Assembly: GCF_035046485.1 (NCBI RefSeq) | Contig: NC_085136.1 | Coordinates: forward strand, 295,903,080 to 295,967,079 | Length of the DNA stretch: 64,000 nt | Source of the DNA: Aedes albopictus | Taxonomy: Eukaryota > Arthropoda > Insecta > Diptera > Culicidae | Direction of reading: 5' to 3' | Shown: positions 35,930-46,779 of the stretch, piece by piece | Numbering within the stretch: the stretch's first letter is position 1 | Layout of the letters: the number at the start of each line of letters is the position of its first letter | Notes under the pieces: model-generated | Seen by the model: the letters and a program-made list of their open reading frames with translations, nothing else | What the model was told of the DNA's origin: nothing | Databases searched by the model: none | Position numbers and translations under genes: made by a program

Positions 35930-37000
35930 AGGTAGTGGAAGAAGAAATTCTTGGAAAATTTCTTGAAAAATGCGGAGGAATAGATTCTGTAGTAATTTCT
36001 GCAAAGAATCTTTGGAGAAATTCCTGAAGCATCACCGGAAATAAAATCAGAACAAATCCCTGCAGGTCTGAATGTTCCGAATAAATCATAAGCAATCCTT
36101 GAAGGAATATCTGGAGGAACATCCAGAAGAACCTCTTGTCAATTTGCCAGAGGAATTTCTAAATCAATGCTTGAGAGAATATCAGAGTATGTGTAGTGAA
36201 ACCTGAAGAAACCTTTGGAGAAATTTCAACAATTATTTATGGAAGAGCTCCTAAAGAAAATCCCTAGAGGAATTTATCAAAGAATACTTCAAATCTCTGT
36301 GAAAAAAAATGCTCCTGGAATTAAATCTTTTGAAGAAATCTTTGACTGAATTACCGTAAACCGGGGTCAAATTGATCATTCGGGTACTACATTGTAATTC
36401 CATACTAGGAACTCTTAAGCGTCGTAATGATCTTAAAATTTTTACGTCATCTGGTTCGTAGATGTCTAGAGATGAGTGTAGGTTTTACAGAAATTTTTCT
36501 GGCAATATTTGAATTGGCAATGATGTTATCCGCAAAAGTTGTTTTAAAGTGATCAATTTGACCCCGGATTACGGTACTGGAGAAACCCCTGGAGAAATAC
36601 TTAAGAAAAACCTCTGATATAGACACCGAAAATATTTCTGGAGCTGGAATTGCTTGAATCGTTTGAAAAAATGCTTGAAGGAATACACTCACGAAATTCT
36701 GTAGAAATCCTTCAAGGTGTTTACTCAAGAATCCATGAAGAAGTTTCAAGAGGAAGTTTTAGAGAAACTCGTGGACTCGTGTCAAGATGAATCTTTTGGG
36801 AAGTTTTTTGAGACACTCTTAAAAAACCAAGGAATATTCCTGGTAAAATGTTCGAAAGATTATCTAGGATCCCTGAAGAAATGCTGAAAGAAATATATGA
36901 ACAGGAATGCATTTTAAAGAGATTGTAGGAGCAATCTTTGAAGTTGCTTTGAAGTCTGCCGAATTCTCCAGATTTAAAGCTTTCTGGAACTTTTTCAAGA
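35930..37000. repeat. Degenerate GGAATTTCTGAAGG tract, reverse, with nested MITE
   Basis: Reversed units (GGAGAAATTCCTGAAGCATC) facing the forward block across about 170 bases of other DNA. The MITE at 36354-36574 interrupts it. Confidence 0.65.
36354..36574. mobile_element. TA-flanked MITE, CCGTAAACCGGGG ends
   Basis: The ends CCGTAAACCGGGGTCAAATT and its complement (one mismatch) are followed by GATCA. TA lies on both sides (36352-36353 and 36575-36576). 221 bp. It belongs to the same general family as 38072-38284. Confidence 0.85.
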
Positions 37001-37249
37001 TTATATTCGCGATGTTTAGAACAATTTAAATAAATAGGAGAATATTGGGTTGGTTTTGGAATTACATACATTGGTAAAATTAGTGAAAAACTTTTAACCT
37101 CATTTACCCGAAAATGGTTTTTTGTCACTTACACCTCTTTGCTTCTAACTCCCTCGATTAGTTCTAGGAAATCCTGCACGATTTTGATTAATCCTGTAAG
37201 CATCCCCAAAGGAATTATTGGTCATGTCCCAACAGATTAGGCTGGAACA

Positions 37250-37560
37250 ATTCCCATTTTCTTCTTTTGTCACGTTGCTCGTTGACTCGTCATGCCCCCC
37301 CCCCCCCCCCCCCCCCATGATAAATAATAAACGTTTTTGATGAAAAGTTACCCAAACAATTAGGCAAAATCATCGAACTCATAGGATTTATTAAGATTTA
37401 TTAAGAAATTTTCTCGGCGACTCTAATTTCACTATACAATTTTTAAATTTGTTGAAAAATTTATTTGTGTCCCCCCTCAAAATGTCGTTTTCCTACCAAA
37501 AATTTTCCGAGGGGGCGGTGACATAAGAGAAAATCGAAATTTGTGTTAGCCGTATTGTGG
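37250..37560 (+). repeat. Interspersed repeat, copy 1, with poly-C
   Basis: It runs from TTTTCTTCTTTTGTCAC through TGATAAATAATAAACG to AGAGAAAATCGAAATTTGTG. It aligns by eye with 41868-42150. A 22-base C run (37295-37316) replaces the G-rich GGGGGGAGGGGGTGG of the other copy. Confidence 0.75.
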
Positions 37561-38068
37561 ATTAAATTTCATAGAAGTACATGGGAAAGAATGCATTCTA
37601 AAGGAATTCCTAGAGGAATCTTCGGAAGAATTCTTACTGAACTGAATTCCTGCTTGAATGTCCCTTCTGCGGTGGTCACATTAAAAATCGTGAAAACATA
37701 ATTTATGGAGTGGCTTTTTCACAGTTAGGCGAAGTCATTTCAACAAGGACGTACCAGTAAAGGGGACTGTGAAACTTGGAAACATTGAGTGACCAACTCT
37801 TATTTTACAACTACAGTACTGGAACGCGGTCGTTTCGTTTGCAGCGCGCTGCAGCGGTGATCTTCATGTGTAAAGGTGCCATTTAGACTGTTTGTCGTTA
37901 TGACAAATATTTGTCATTGAAACCCGACATTCATCCAAGGTTGCTATGATTCACGTTGTGTTGGTCATTTGTTGGGCTTGTTTGGCCAAATATTTGTCAT
38001 GTCTAATGGGACCTTAACGACAAGGAACCGGAGTGAGAACCTTTCTCAATCGTCTGTGTGATAGATAG
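37560..38068. other. Foldback fragments, no gene
   Basis: 37880-38030 carries ATGACAAATATTTGTCAT-type palindromes and AAAGGTGCCATTTAGAC/GTCTAATGGGACCTT ends, likely another small inverted-repeat element. Confidence 0.45.
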
Positions 38069-38071
38069 TTA

Positions 38072-38284
38072 CCGTAAACTGGGGTGTAGTTGATCAGTGG
38101 GGTGAACCTGATCGCTCAATTCCCCACGAATATCGACTTTCAAGGAAGTTACCATTCCATTTTATTGCTACGTCATGGGATTGCGAATGGTTAAATTAGA
38201 ATTGTTGCTTCCTTGAAAGTCGATATCCGCGGGTAATTGAGTGATCAGGTTCACCCCACTGATCAACTACACCCCAGTTTACGG
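38072..38284. mobile_element. TA-flanked palindromic MITE, CCGTAAACTGGGGTG ends
   Basis: The arms of about 80 bases (CCGTAAACTGGGGTGTAGTT, GATCAGTGGGGTGAACCTGA) are exactly or nearly exactly mirrored, with TA on each side. 213 bp. Confidence 0.92.
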
Positions 38285-38789
38285 TACCAGTCTTGTAAAC
38301 ATTCGACACTTTTCACTACCTTCATTTCGGTGCCGCAGTCGGGTGTCAGCTTGCTTTGTTACATTCATACTCTTACACACAACACGAGCGGTAGGACGAA
38401 GATCAATAAACATAAAAAGGGTCAAATCAATGTCGTCTGACACGATGACATTTGTCTAATTCAAACTTTTTGTATGTATTTTAGTCAATTTCAATTATGA
38501 GTGTTAATATTAGTTTATTCTTGCTTGTTGAATTGAATACGACACACATATGGCCAACATAGCTCTCATTGTGGAAGAAGACACGAATAACAAAAGCCGA
38601 ACTGTTTCCCGAAGGCGCAATCGTGTTCAAGTGCATTCGTTTGAAATGTTTGTTTCGTACGGTAGTTTGATTGCTTGTGTTACGAATGTCGGAGACAAAG
38701 GCAGCTGAATATCGACGAAAAGGTGTCAATGACTGTGATCTCTAACAAGACTAATAGTTACTCGCGTGAGTGAGTGAAAAATTTGATGC

Positions 38790-39230
38790 CTGAAGGCCGT
38801 TTTCGTTCGTCAGCTGTTCCCAGCTTGCGTGTGTTGCAGCAGCCCTGGTTGGCCTACTTCGTTTTAGACAGAGCAACTGACCAGGGACCTTGCCATGCTA
38901 TTCCGAAACCGCTTGCCGGTCAACTCGTCCAGTTACTCGGCGTCTACCATAATTTTCGATATGTAGTCCACTTATGTTACGGTTCAGCGCCCGCGTAAGG
39001 TCTAAGCCATTAATCTGAGCTCGCTTTCGTCCATGATTTTCCACAGCTCTGTGCGATCGATTCTGTTGTATACCGCCATAAAGTCGATGAACAGGTGATG
39101 CATTGAGACCAGCAATCCTGAATGATTTGGTGTTCGATGATGATCTGTTCCGTTATCGACCAGCCGTCGATGAAGCCAGCTCGATAACTTCCCACAAACT
39201 CATTGGTTTAGGCGACAAATAGCGGAAGAT
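38790..39230 (-). pseudogene. LINE (RTE-like) reverse-transcriptase remnant
   Basis: The minus strand encodes YRAGFIDGWSITEQI then, after a frameshift near 39105, LFIDFMAVYNRIDRTELWKI. These match the RT blocks QCGFRxGRSTxDQI and FIDFxxAYDSIxRxxLW of non-LTR elements. The first catalytic Asp lies in FIDF. The remainder is missing or decayed. Confidence 0.75.
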
Positions 39231-39861
39231 GATCTCACCTTGTTGTGCAGAGTGGAATCAGTTACGTTTGCATTGGAACAAACTCAACAAGCACCTATAG
39301 ATGAGTGCCTTTAAATAAAAGTTATCAATCAGAGGACACATGTGCGAAGCTGGTGAGCAGGGCTGCAATTTTTCGACATGCCTTTATGATAGCGATATTT
39401 TGCTGATATTCCTGTCCTAGTTGTTTTCCGATCAGCAACACGGGAACGAAATAAAATAGGTACTCACACTCGCACGCAGCGTGCTGAAAGCGAGAGCTGA
39501 CAGGGCTAAATTTCCATTCCATTTTCTGTAGTTGAGTGTTTTCACCCGTGGTGGCGTATAGGTCGCTCACGAATGGAGCTCTCGGACTCTGTCAGTTCTC
39601 ACATCGAGGAACTGAAAATGACCGCCGCACTCGCCGCAGTCATTTATTTTCAGCTGAAAAACAGGAACTGAGACTGATATTTAGCTGGCCTGCTGGCGAG
39701 GTTCGAGCTGTAATGTGTGATGTATTTTTATATCGCATTTTGTAACTTGTAACTTGTAAGAAAAAGCAGAAGTTTTGTTTTTTGTCAATGATATATTTTC
39801 TACAAAATAAGCGCTGCAGCAGAACATGCCTTCGATGACATAATAGTAGTTTACACAACAA

Positions 39862-39963
39862 GGTGCAGAATGAAGATTTTTACAGCACGAGTCGCAATTT
39901 CAACCAACGAGGCTTGCCAAATTGAATAATTATGACGAGTGCTGTAAAAATCAAATTCTGCAC
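39862..39963. mobile_element. 100-bp hairpin MITE
   Basis: GTGCAGAATGAAGATTTTTA...CAGCACGAG is mirrored by CTGTAAAAATCAAATTCTGC. Short, non-coding. Confidence 0.7.
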
Positions 39964-40849
39964 TGAGTTGCGTACAACGTTTTTTGCAATTTCATAAATC
40001 ACCACTTGAGGATAGTTTTTAATAAAACGTTTTCATCAAACTGCACGCTGATGTTCATAGCCATGTTTATGAAAGTCTGATCATAGCAGGTTATACTGTG
40101 CAGTTGTCACAATTTTTCAAACCTGCGTCCAGAAAGCATCAAGAAGTTGATCAAAACAGAAAACAGTGCTGCAATGGTTCATTATGCAGCGCAAATCAAT
40201 GCTGTAATGAACCATTACCGCACTGCTAGTTTGGTGTGGGAAAGTAGGCCTTTTTCTGTCAGATTTGCGTGAGGTAAAACAGCCTATTACGGTGAGAAAT
40301 TGCAAAAAATATATTTCCAGTTTATGACCTTTCTTGTAAAAGTGAAACTTTCTTGTACATATTTTGTATGCAGCACTAGGCTGTCCCAAAAAAATCGATG
40401 TTCGAAAAGTCAAGGTGCTAATCCTTTAAATGAAAGATATGCATATTCAAAGCATTTTTTTGCCTTTCTCGTACACTAAGTGTACTGGAAAGGCTATATG
40501 TTCACTCCAAAAATGACTTTTTGATAGAAAGCCCGGAGGGTTGAGTCACATATACCAATTGACTCAGCTCGACGAATTGAGGTGATGTCTGTGTGTGTGT
40601 ATGTGTGTGTACAAAAAACTCACATCATTTTTTGGCAGTAAACCTCAACCGATTTTAATGACCGACGGTTCATTCGACGCGACATATAGTCCCATTGTTT
40701 CCTATTGAAAATGGTTCGGATCGGTCCAGCCGTTCCGGAGTTATGGCCATTTAGGTGTTCCGGATCGGTACCCCTGGGAGGGGCCAGACATGAAAATGCA
40801 ACAAACCCATGCATGCGACATATCAAACCACGGCATTTTCGATCATCTG

Positions 40850-41530
40850 ATAAATGGTAAGCAGGAAAATAGTCTCAAACCATATCTGAACCGGTAGTGT
40901 TCCAGAACCGGTTCCGGATATCCCGCCGGAAGTGGCCAAATATAAAAGAGAACCAAACCCATGCATGCGACACATCAAACCACGGCGTTTTCGATAATCT
41001 GATGAACGGTAAGCAGGAAAATAGTCTCAGACCATATCAGAACCGGTAGTGTTCCAGAACCGGTTCCGGATGTCCCGCCGGAAGTGGCCAAATATAAAAG
41101 AGAACCAAACCCATGCATGCGACACATCAAACCACGGCGTTTTCGATAATCTGATGAACGGTAAGCAGGAAAACAGTCTCAGACCATATCAGAACCGGTA
41201 GTGTTCCAGAACCGGTTCCGGATGTCCCGCCGGAAGTAGCCAAATATAAAAGAGAACCAAACCCATGCATGCGACACATCAAACCTCGGCGTTTTCGATA
41301 ATCTGATGAACGGTAAGCAGGAAAATAGTCTCAGACCATATCAGAACCGGTAGTGTTCCGGAACCGGTTCCGGATATCTCGCCGGAAGTTGCCAAATATA
41401 AAAGAGAACCAAATCAATTCATGCGACACATCAAACAGCGGCATTTTCGATATCGTGATGAGCGGTTAGCAGGAAAACACTATCAGACCATTTCTGAACT
41501 GGTAGTGTTCTGGAACCGGTTTCGGGGGGT
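40850..41530 (+). repeat. 152-bp tandem array, forward (about 4.5 units)
   Basis: GATGAACGGTAAGCAGG starts at 41001, 41153 and 41305, an exact step of 152. The units hold GAACCGGTTCCGG and GTCCCGCCGGAAGTGGCC and are over 95 percent alike, much more uniform than copy A. Confidence 0.92.
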
Positions 41531-41867
41531 CCCGATGGGTGAATGCAAACTTTTTAAGGAGTGATGGAGGATCATAAATGGTGAAAAAATGTGTACGCAT
41601 ATGGTCAAATCTCAACCGTTGCGTAGTAATTGAACTTTACATGTTTTTGACTTTGCTTGCCTCAAACTGGCTATAAATTGAAAATGGTCAAACTTATCGC
41701 AGCTTTTTAACCCTCATTCGAAAGTTTGTTGAATTTTCTATCAAAAAACCCAGATTAATCCACCTAGTGGTGATAACGCCTTTCTCGTCGAATATGTACT
41801 CAACATTTTTTTCCGTCGCCATAAGCCGAAGCGTTCCTGAATCCTGAGAATACTAAAAAATCTCATT

Positions 41868-42155
41868 TTCTTCTTTTGTCACAGTGCTCGATGACTCGTC
41901 AATGGGGGGAGGGGGTGGAGTTGATAAATAATAAATGTATTTGATGAAAAAATTCTCAAAACATTAAGCAAATCGCTTAATTCATCGGATTTGATAAAAA
42001 CATTTCTGGAAGACTCCAATTTCACTTTAAAATTTAAAAATTTATTGGTTTATTTATTTGTGCCCTTCTTCAAAATGTTGAATTCCGACCAAACTTTCCA
42101 AGAAGGGACTCCTCTGGACTTAAGAGAAAATCGAAATTTGTGTCAGCCTTATTTA
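41868..42155 (+). repeat. Interspersed repeat, copy 2
   Basis: Counterpart of 37250-37560: TTTTCTTCTTTTGTCACAGT, TGATAAATAATAAATG and AGAGAAAATCGAAATTTGTG in the same order and spacing. It lies inside the giant foldback. Confidence 0.75.
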
Positions 42156-42649
42156 GAAAAGCAAGAATTTTATCAAAGCCATAATCGAATTTGGAAACTT
42201 ATTGATGGCTCATATTCCGACGCTATGTTAAACGTATAGGCCGAGCTGAAAAATATCAAACTTCTCAGTTGACTGTTTGGTCACCTTCACAAGCACTTGA
42301 TGCCGATCATAACCAAGACATTTCAGCAATTTTTTTTCTGCGCACTTTAGCCTATATTTTATTATCATTAGTTATAAGATTCATGTAAAATTTGACAAAA
42401 AAAAGTGCTAGCGAGCGAAATCTCCCGTATTCAAATTTCAACCGTGTTACAGAGCGCGGGGACTCCACCAGTTGCATCAAAATTGTTCGCAGTAAGTTTA
42501 GACGCAAAAGGGGATTGGTGCTATAAAATTTATTTTTTTCCATACAACGATGATCCATCCTACTGTATAATGACGCCTCAGGAATCTAAAATAGTGTAAT
42601 TTGACAAGATCGCATAAATTTTTATCAAGATTTTGTTCTTTTACACATA

Positions 42650-42866
42650 CCGTCGTGCGGGGTGCCATTGGGCCAAAGCGGGGTGACATTGGGCCACTAT
42701 TCCGCACATTTAGAATTCGACAGGAATGCAGATTGCGTGCTAAACTGCTAGAATACATAATTCTAAGATACTTGGCAACCACCGTCAAATTCTCTGACTT
42801 ATATTTAATCCGTAGGATCGATGGACCAATGTTACCCTCTAGGCCCAAAGTCACCTCGAACGACGG
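42650..42866. mobile_element. TA-flanked MITE, CCGTCGTGCGGGGTG ends
   Basis: The left CCGTCGTGCGGGGTGCCATT and right end (complement CCGTCGTTCGAGGTGACTTT) are imperfect inverted repeats with TA at both edges. 217 bp, nested in copy B. Confidence 0.8.
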
Positions 42867-42949
42867 TATTAATCGCTTGCATCGATTTTGTTCACCTGCG
42901 TAATTTATATTTATTTATATTTATTTACATTTTTGGGTTTGGTTTATGG

Positions 42950-43880
42950 GTTTGGTTTAGTTTTTTAATTGGTCACTTCCGACGGGACACGTGGAACCGG
43001 TTCCGGAACACAACCGATTTAGATACGGAATGAAACTATTTTCCTGCTAATCGTTCATCTGGTAATCGAAAAAGCCGCTCTTCGATGTGTCGCATGCCTG
43101 GGTTTGGTTCACTTTTTTAATTGGCCACTTCCGACATGACAACCGGAACCGGTTCCGGAATACAATTAGTTCAGATATGGTCTGAAACTATTTTCTTGCT
43201 TACCGTTCATCTGGTTATCGAAAAGCCGCTCTTTGATGTGTCGCTTGCATGGGTTTGGTTCACTTTTTTAATTTACCACTTCCAGCGGGACAGCTGGAAC
43301 CGGTTCCGGAACACAACCGGTTCAGATATAGTCTGAAACTATTTTCCTGCTTACCGTTCATCTGATTATCGAAAAAGCCACTCTTTGATGTGTCGCATGC
43401 CTGAGTTTGGTTCATTTTTTTAATTGGCCACTTCCGGCAGGACATCCGGAACCGGTTCCGAAACACAACCGGTTCAAACATGGTCTGAAACTATTTTCCT
43501 GCTTACCGTTCATCTGGTTATCGAAAAAGCCGCTCTTTGATGTGTCGCATGCCTGGGTTTGGTTCACTTTTTTAATTGGCCACTTCCCACAGGACATCCG
43601 GAACCGGTTCCGGAACACTACCGGTTCAAACATGGTCTGAAACTATTTTCCTGCTTACCATTCAACTGGTTATCGAAAAAGCCGCTATTTGACGTGTCGC
43701 ATGCATGGGTTATGTTCACTTTCTTGTTTGGCCACTTCCGGCGGGACACCCGGAACCGATTCCGGAACACTACCGGTTCAAATATAGTCAGAGACTATTT
43801 TCCTACTTCCCGTTCATCAGATAATCGAAAATGCCGTGGTTTGATGGGTCGCATGCATGGGTTTGTTGTATTTTTATATC
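42950..43880 (-). repeat. 152-bp tandem array, reverse (about 6 units)
   Basis: GGGTTTGGTTCAC or a variant recurs near 43100, 43253, 43403, 43555, 43706 and 43858, with steps of about 152. It is the complement of the forward array. Frames starting MVHFFNWPLPAGHPEPVP are repeat translations. Confidence 0.9.
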
Positions 43881-44054
43881 TGGCCCCTTCCTGGGGTACC
43901 GGTCTGGAACACCTAAATGGCCATAACTCCGGAACGGCTGGACCGATCTGAACCATTTTCAATAGGAAACAATGGGACAATGTACCCCGTCGAATGAACC
44001 ATCGGTCGTTGAAATCGGTTCATATTTACTATCTAAAAATGAGGTGACCTTTTT

Positions 44055-44111
44055 GTACACATACACACACACATACATACATACACACACACACACATAC
44101 ATACACACAGA
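44055..44111 (-). repeat. CA/CATA microsatellite
   Basis: ACACACATACATACATACAC-type run, the mirrored counterpart of the TG-rich run near the left end of each related element. Confidence 0.85.
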
Positions 44112-44787
44112 CATCATCTCAACTCGTCGAGCTGAGTCGATTGGTATATAACACTTGACCCCTTCGGGGGCTCTATCAAATTTTCGTTTTTGGAGTGAAC
44201 ATATAGCCTTTCGGTACACCTTGGTGTACGAGAAAGGCAAAAACGATCTTTCAATCTATCGGTTTAGTTAAATATCTGAGTTTTCTCAAGCAAATAAGCT
44301 CGAAAATATTGTCTTGCCTTTCTCGTACACCGAAGTGTACTGAGAAAGGCTATATGCTCACTCAAATATCCAATTTTCGATAGATGGCTCGGAGGGTCAA
44401 GTCACATATACTAATCAATCCAGTTCGACGAATTGAGATGATGTCTGCAACGCGACATCATGCGACACATCAAACTGCGGCGATTTTTGTAACCTTTACC
44501 ATGGTTTACGAATTTTGTGCGGATTGAACACTGGAGACCAGAAATTCCACGATTTCGGTCAAAAATTTAAGATGGCAGCCAAATATTCAAGATGGCGGCT
44601 CCAAATTCTAGATGGCGGCTGTTTAATGGAGTGTCATGCTGTAAAACTATGCAATATGGATATATTTGGTATGATGAAGATGTCCGGAGTTTAAAATGGC
44701 GACCGGAATATCCAAGATGGTGGCTCCAAATTCAATAAAGATGGCGATTGTTTAATGGAGTTTCAGGACCTGACACCATGCACTATG

Positions 44788-45450
44788 CACACTTAGAAAA
44801 AATGACGGATTACGGTAAAAATTTACCGTAATCTGAACAGCTGAACATATGGTAAAAAGTTCGGTGATTTTTCAAACCTCCGAACGTACTGCGAATCTCA
44901 GGAAAATGCATCTGTCAAAATTACCGGAACGTTCGGTACTTTTTACAAATTTACTGCAAAAATCGCATAACGTTCGGTATGTTTGTTTACAAATGAATTC
45001 TCAATATCACTGAACGTACGGTAAATTTTACAAATTTACGGAGATTTTATGCGAGCACAAAAAAACAATATTTTCATAAAAAACGTCGATGATGGGATTG
45101 AATACATGACCTTCTGATCAGGAACCACACTTGCTGCCACTGTACAAGAGAGTCTTGCTTGGAGATGATGCGCAAATTCTAATAGAACTGATGCTCGAAG
45201 CTGCTGGCGTGGCTGTCAAACGCATTTTACAGTAGTACGGTAAAATAGTCCCATCACCGATCTGTTCGGTAAAATATTCACAGGTCTCCTGTAAATTTGT
45301 CTGATTTCACTGGTTCTTCGGTGATTTCTTAGATTTCAGCGATTTTCTCCTGCAATTTCATCGATTTCGCCGTAACACTGTAGTTTGCTTGTTTACAGAC
45401 CAGTTTCGGTGATTTTTTTCACCGAATACTGTAATTCATTCTAAGTGTGT
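44788..45450. mobile_element. MITE with perfect CACACTTAGAA ends
   Basis: An 11-bp perfect inverted repeat, CACACTTAGAA/TTCTAAGTGTG, bounds about 660 bp rich in CGGTAAAATTTACCG-type palindromes. Neighbouring repeat copies read CATGCAATATGGGTATATTT, showing that the host unit was split after CTATG. A 2-bp TG duplication fits. Confidence 0.85.
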
Positions 45451-46002
45451 GGGTATATTTGATATGGGGAAGAAGTCTAGGCTCCAAAAATGGCGACCAG
45501 AATATCTAAGTCGGTCTAAAATCCAAAATGGTGGTTCAACATTCAAGACGGCTGCTGAAGGTGTCCAGAGTCCAAAAATGGCGACCAGAATATCCAAGAT
45601 GGCAGTTCAACATTCAATATGGCGGCTGTTTAATGGAGTTTCAGGCTCTAAAACCATGCAATATATGTATATTTGGTATTGGAAAGATGTCTGGAGTCCA
45701 AATATGACGATTAAAATATCCAAGATGGCGACAAAAATATCCCAGATCGCGTATTAAAATTCAAGATGGCGACTGTTTAATGAAGTTTTAGGACTTGAAA
45801 CCATGCCATATGGGTAGATATGGGGAAAAATCTGGACTCCAAAAATGACAAACAGAGTATCCATGGTGGTCTAAAATCTACACTGAAAGGAGCCTTGCAG
45901 TAATGACAAGCACAAAAATGTTTTTAAATTTACCATGGCAAAACATGATCATCGACCCACCAACGCTTCTTGTGTGCGTTTTGTTTCTTCCTACATCAAC
46001 CG

Positions 46003-46075
46003 GTTCGATAGCTGAGTGGTAGCGTGCGAGCCTGGTGATGTCAAGATTCTTGGTTCGAATCCGGCTGCCAACAGA
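46003..46075 (+). repeat. tRNA-like SINE head
   Basis: A box TAGCTGAGTGGTAGCG and B box GGTTCGAATCC are present, with weak T-stem pairing. It is followed by non-tRNA DNA and a T run, so a SINE is likely. Confidence 0.6.
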
Positions 46076-46453
46076 AACTTTTTTTAATTGAAAATCGAGT
46101 CCATGGTAAAATTGAAAACATAATTCTGTTGAATTAAAACGAAACTCAGTCTGCACAAATTTAGTGGCGTTGTGCATTTAAATTGACCCTCAGAATAGTA
46201 ATTTTCACCGCAAGCCGCCGTTCAGTGTAAGATGGCAACTCAAAACTCAAAATGACTTCTGTTTAATGGAGTTTTAGGCTCTAAAACCATGCAATATGGG
46301 TGTATCTGGTATGGGGAAGAAGTCTGGAGTCTAAAAATAGCGACCAGAATTTCCAATCTGCTGGACTTAAATCCTAAATGGCGGCTCAAAATTCAAGATT
46401 GCGGCTGTTTTTTAAGACTTTAAGGCTCAAAAATCAAAAACCAGATGAACGAT

Positions 46454-46628
46454 GGGCTTGTTCACAAATGTAATAACGCTGGAGGGTTGCTGGAGGGGGT
46501 GGGTGGGTGTCCTTCATGGTGTTACAGCTCGAACAAAAAAAATTTCTCCCCATATAAACAATGTTACGAAGGGGTGGGTGGGTGTCAGAAAAGGTCAATT
46601 TTGGCGTTATGACATTTGTGAATGAATC
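46454..46628. mobile_element. Small MITE, TTCACAAATGTAATAACG ends
   Basis: TTCACAAATGTAATAACGC at the left is mirrored by GCGTTATGACATTTGTGAA at the right. Two GGGGTGGGTGGGTGTC direct repeats lie inside. Confidence 0.75.
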
Positions 46629-46779
46629 CTGATCTCTGATGCCATGAAATGGATTTCTGTTAAACGTATGAAAGTGCGATATTCATCAACATGTCAGTTG
46701 AGTTGTGTTGAAATGTTGAAGGCACGAGAAAGGCACCATCACCGCTAGGTGGATTAATTAGGGTTTTTTTTTTGAACAA

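Larger units (their letters stand above)
40459..44242. mobile_element. Giant foldback element, GCCTTTCTCGT ends, copy B
   Basis: The left end (TTGCCTTTCTCGTACACTAA, 40459) and right end (GTGTACGAGAAAGGCAA, 44242) are inverted. Both then read inward through the same ATATGTTCACTCC/GGAGTGAACATAT leader, a microsatellite and ~152-bp arrays in opposite directions. The middle contains a GATTAATCCACCTAGTGGTG end-type motif near 41750, the repeat at 41868, and a TA-flanked MITE. It is probably two elements fused head to head. Confidence 0.75.
44560..46420 (+). repeat. Degenerate ~150-bp array, TTTAATGGAGTTT units
   Basis: TGTTTAATGGAGTTTCAGG or close variants occur near 44625, 44750, 45625, 45775 and 46258. 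They are followed by AAAACCATGCAATATGGG and CAAGATGGCGGC-type words. Copies drift strongly. Confidence 0.7.
44313..46775 (+). mobile_element. Large non-autonomous element, GCCTTTCTCGT ends, copy C
   Basis: The left end TTGCCTTTCTCGTACACCGA and right end ACGAGAAAGGCACCATCACC (46725-46745), then GCTAGGTGGATTAAT, match copy A. The interior array is entirely different, made of ATGGCGGCTGTTTAATGGAG units. It is interrupted by a 660-bp MITE, a tRNA-headed SINE region and a small inverted-repeat element. Confidence 0.75.

Noticed and set aside
43121..43951. Frames with repeated FNWPLPAGHPEPVP-like text
   Set aside because: Translations of the 152-bp tandem array. The periodicity is that of the DNA.
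46003..46075. A functional tRNA gene
   Set aside because: The A and B boxes are present but T-stem and acceptor pairing are poor, so a SINE head is more likely.
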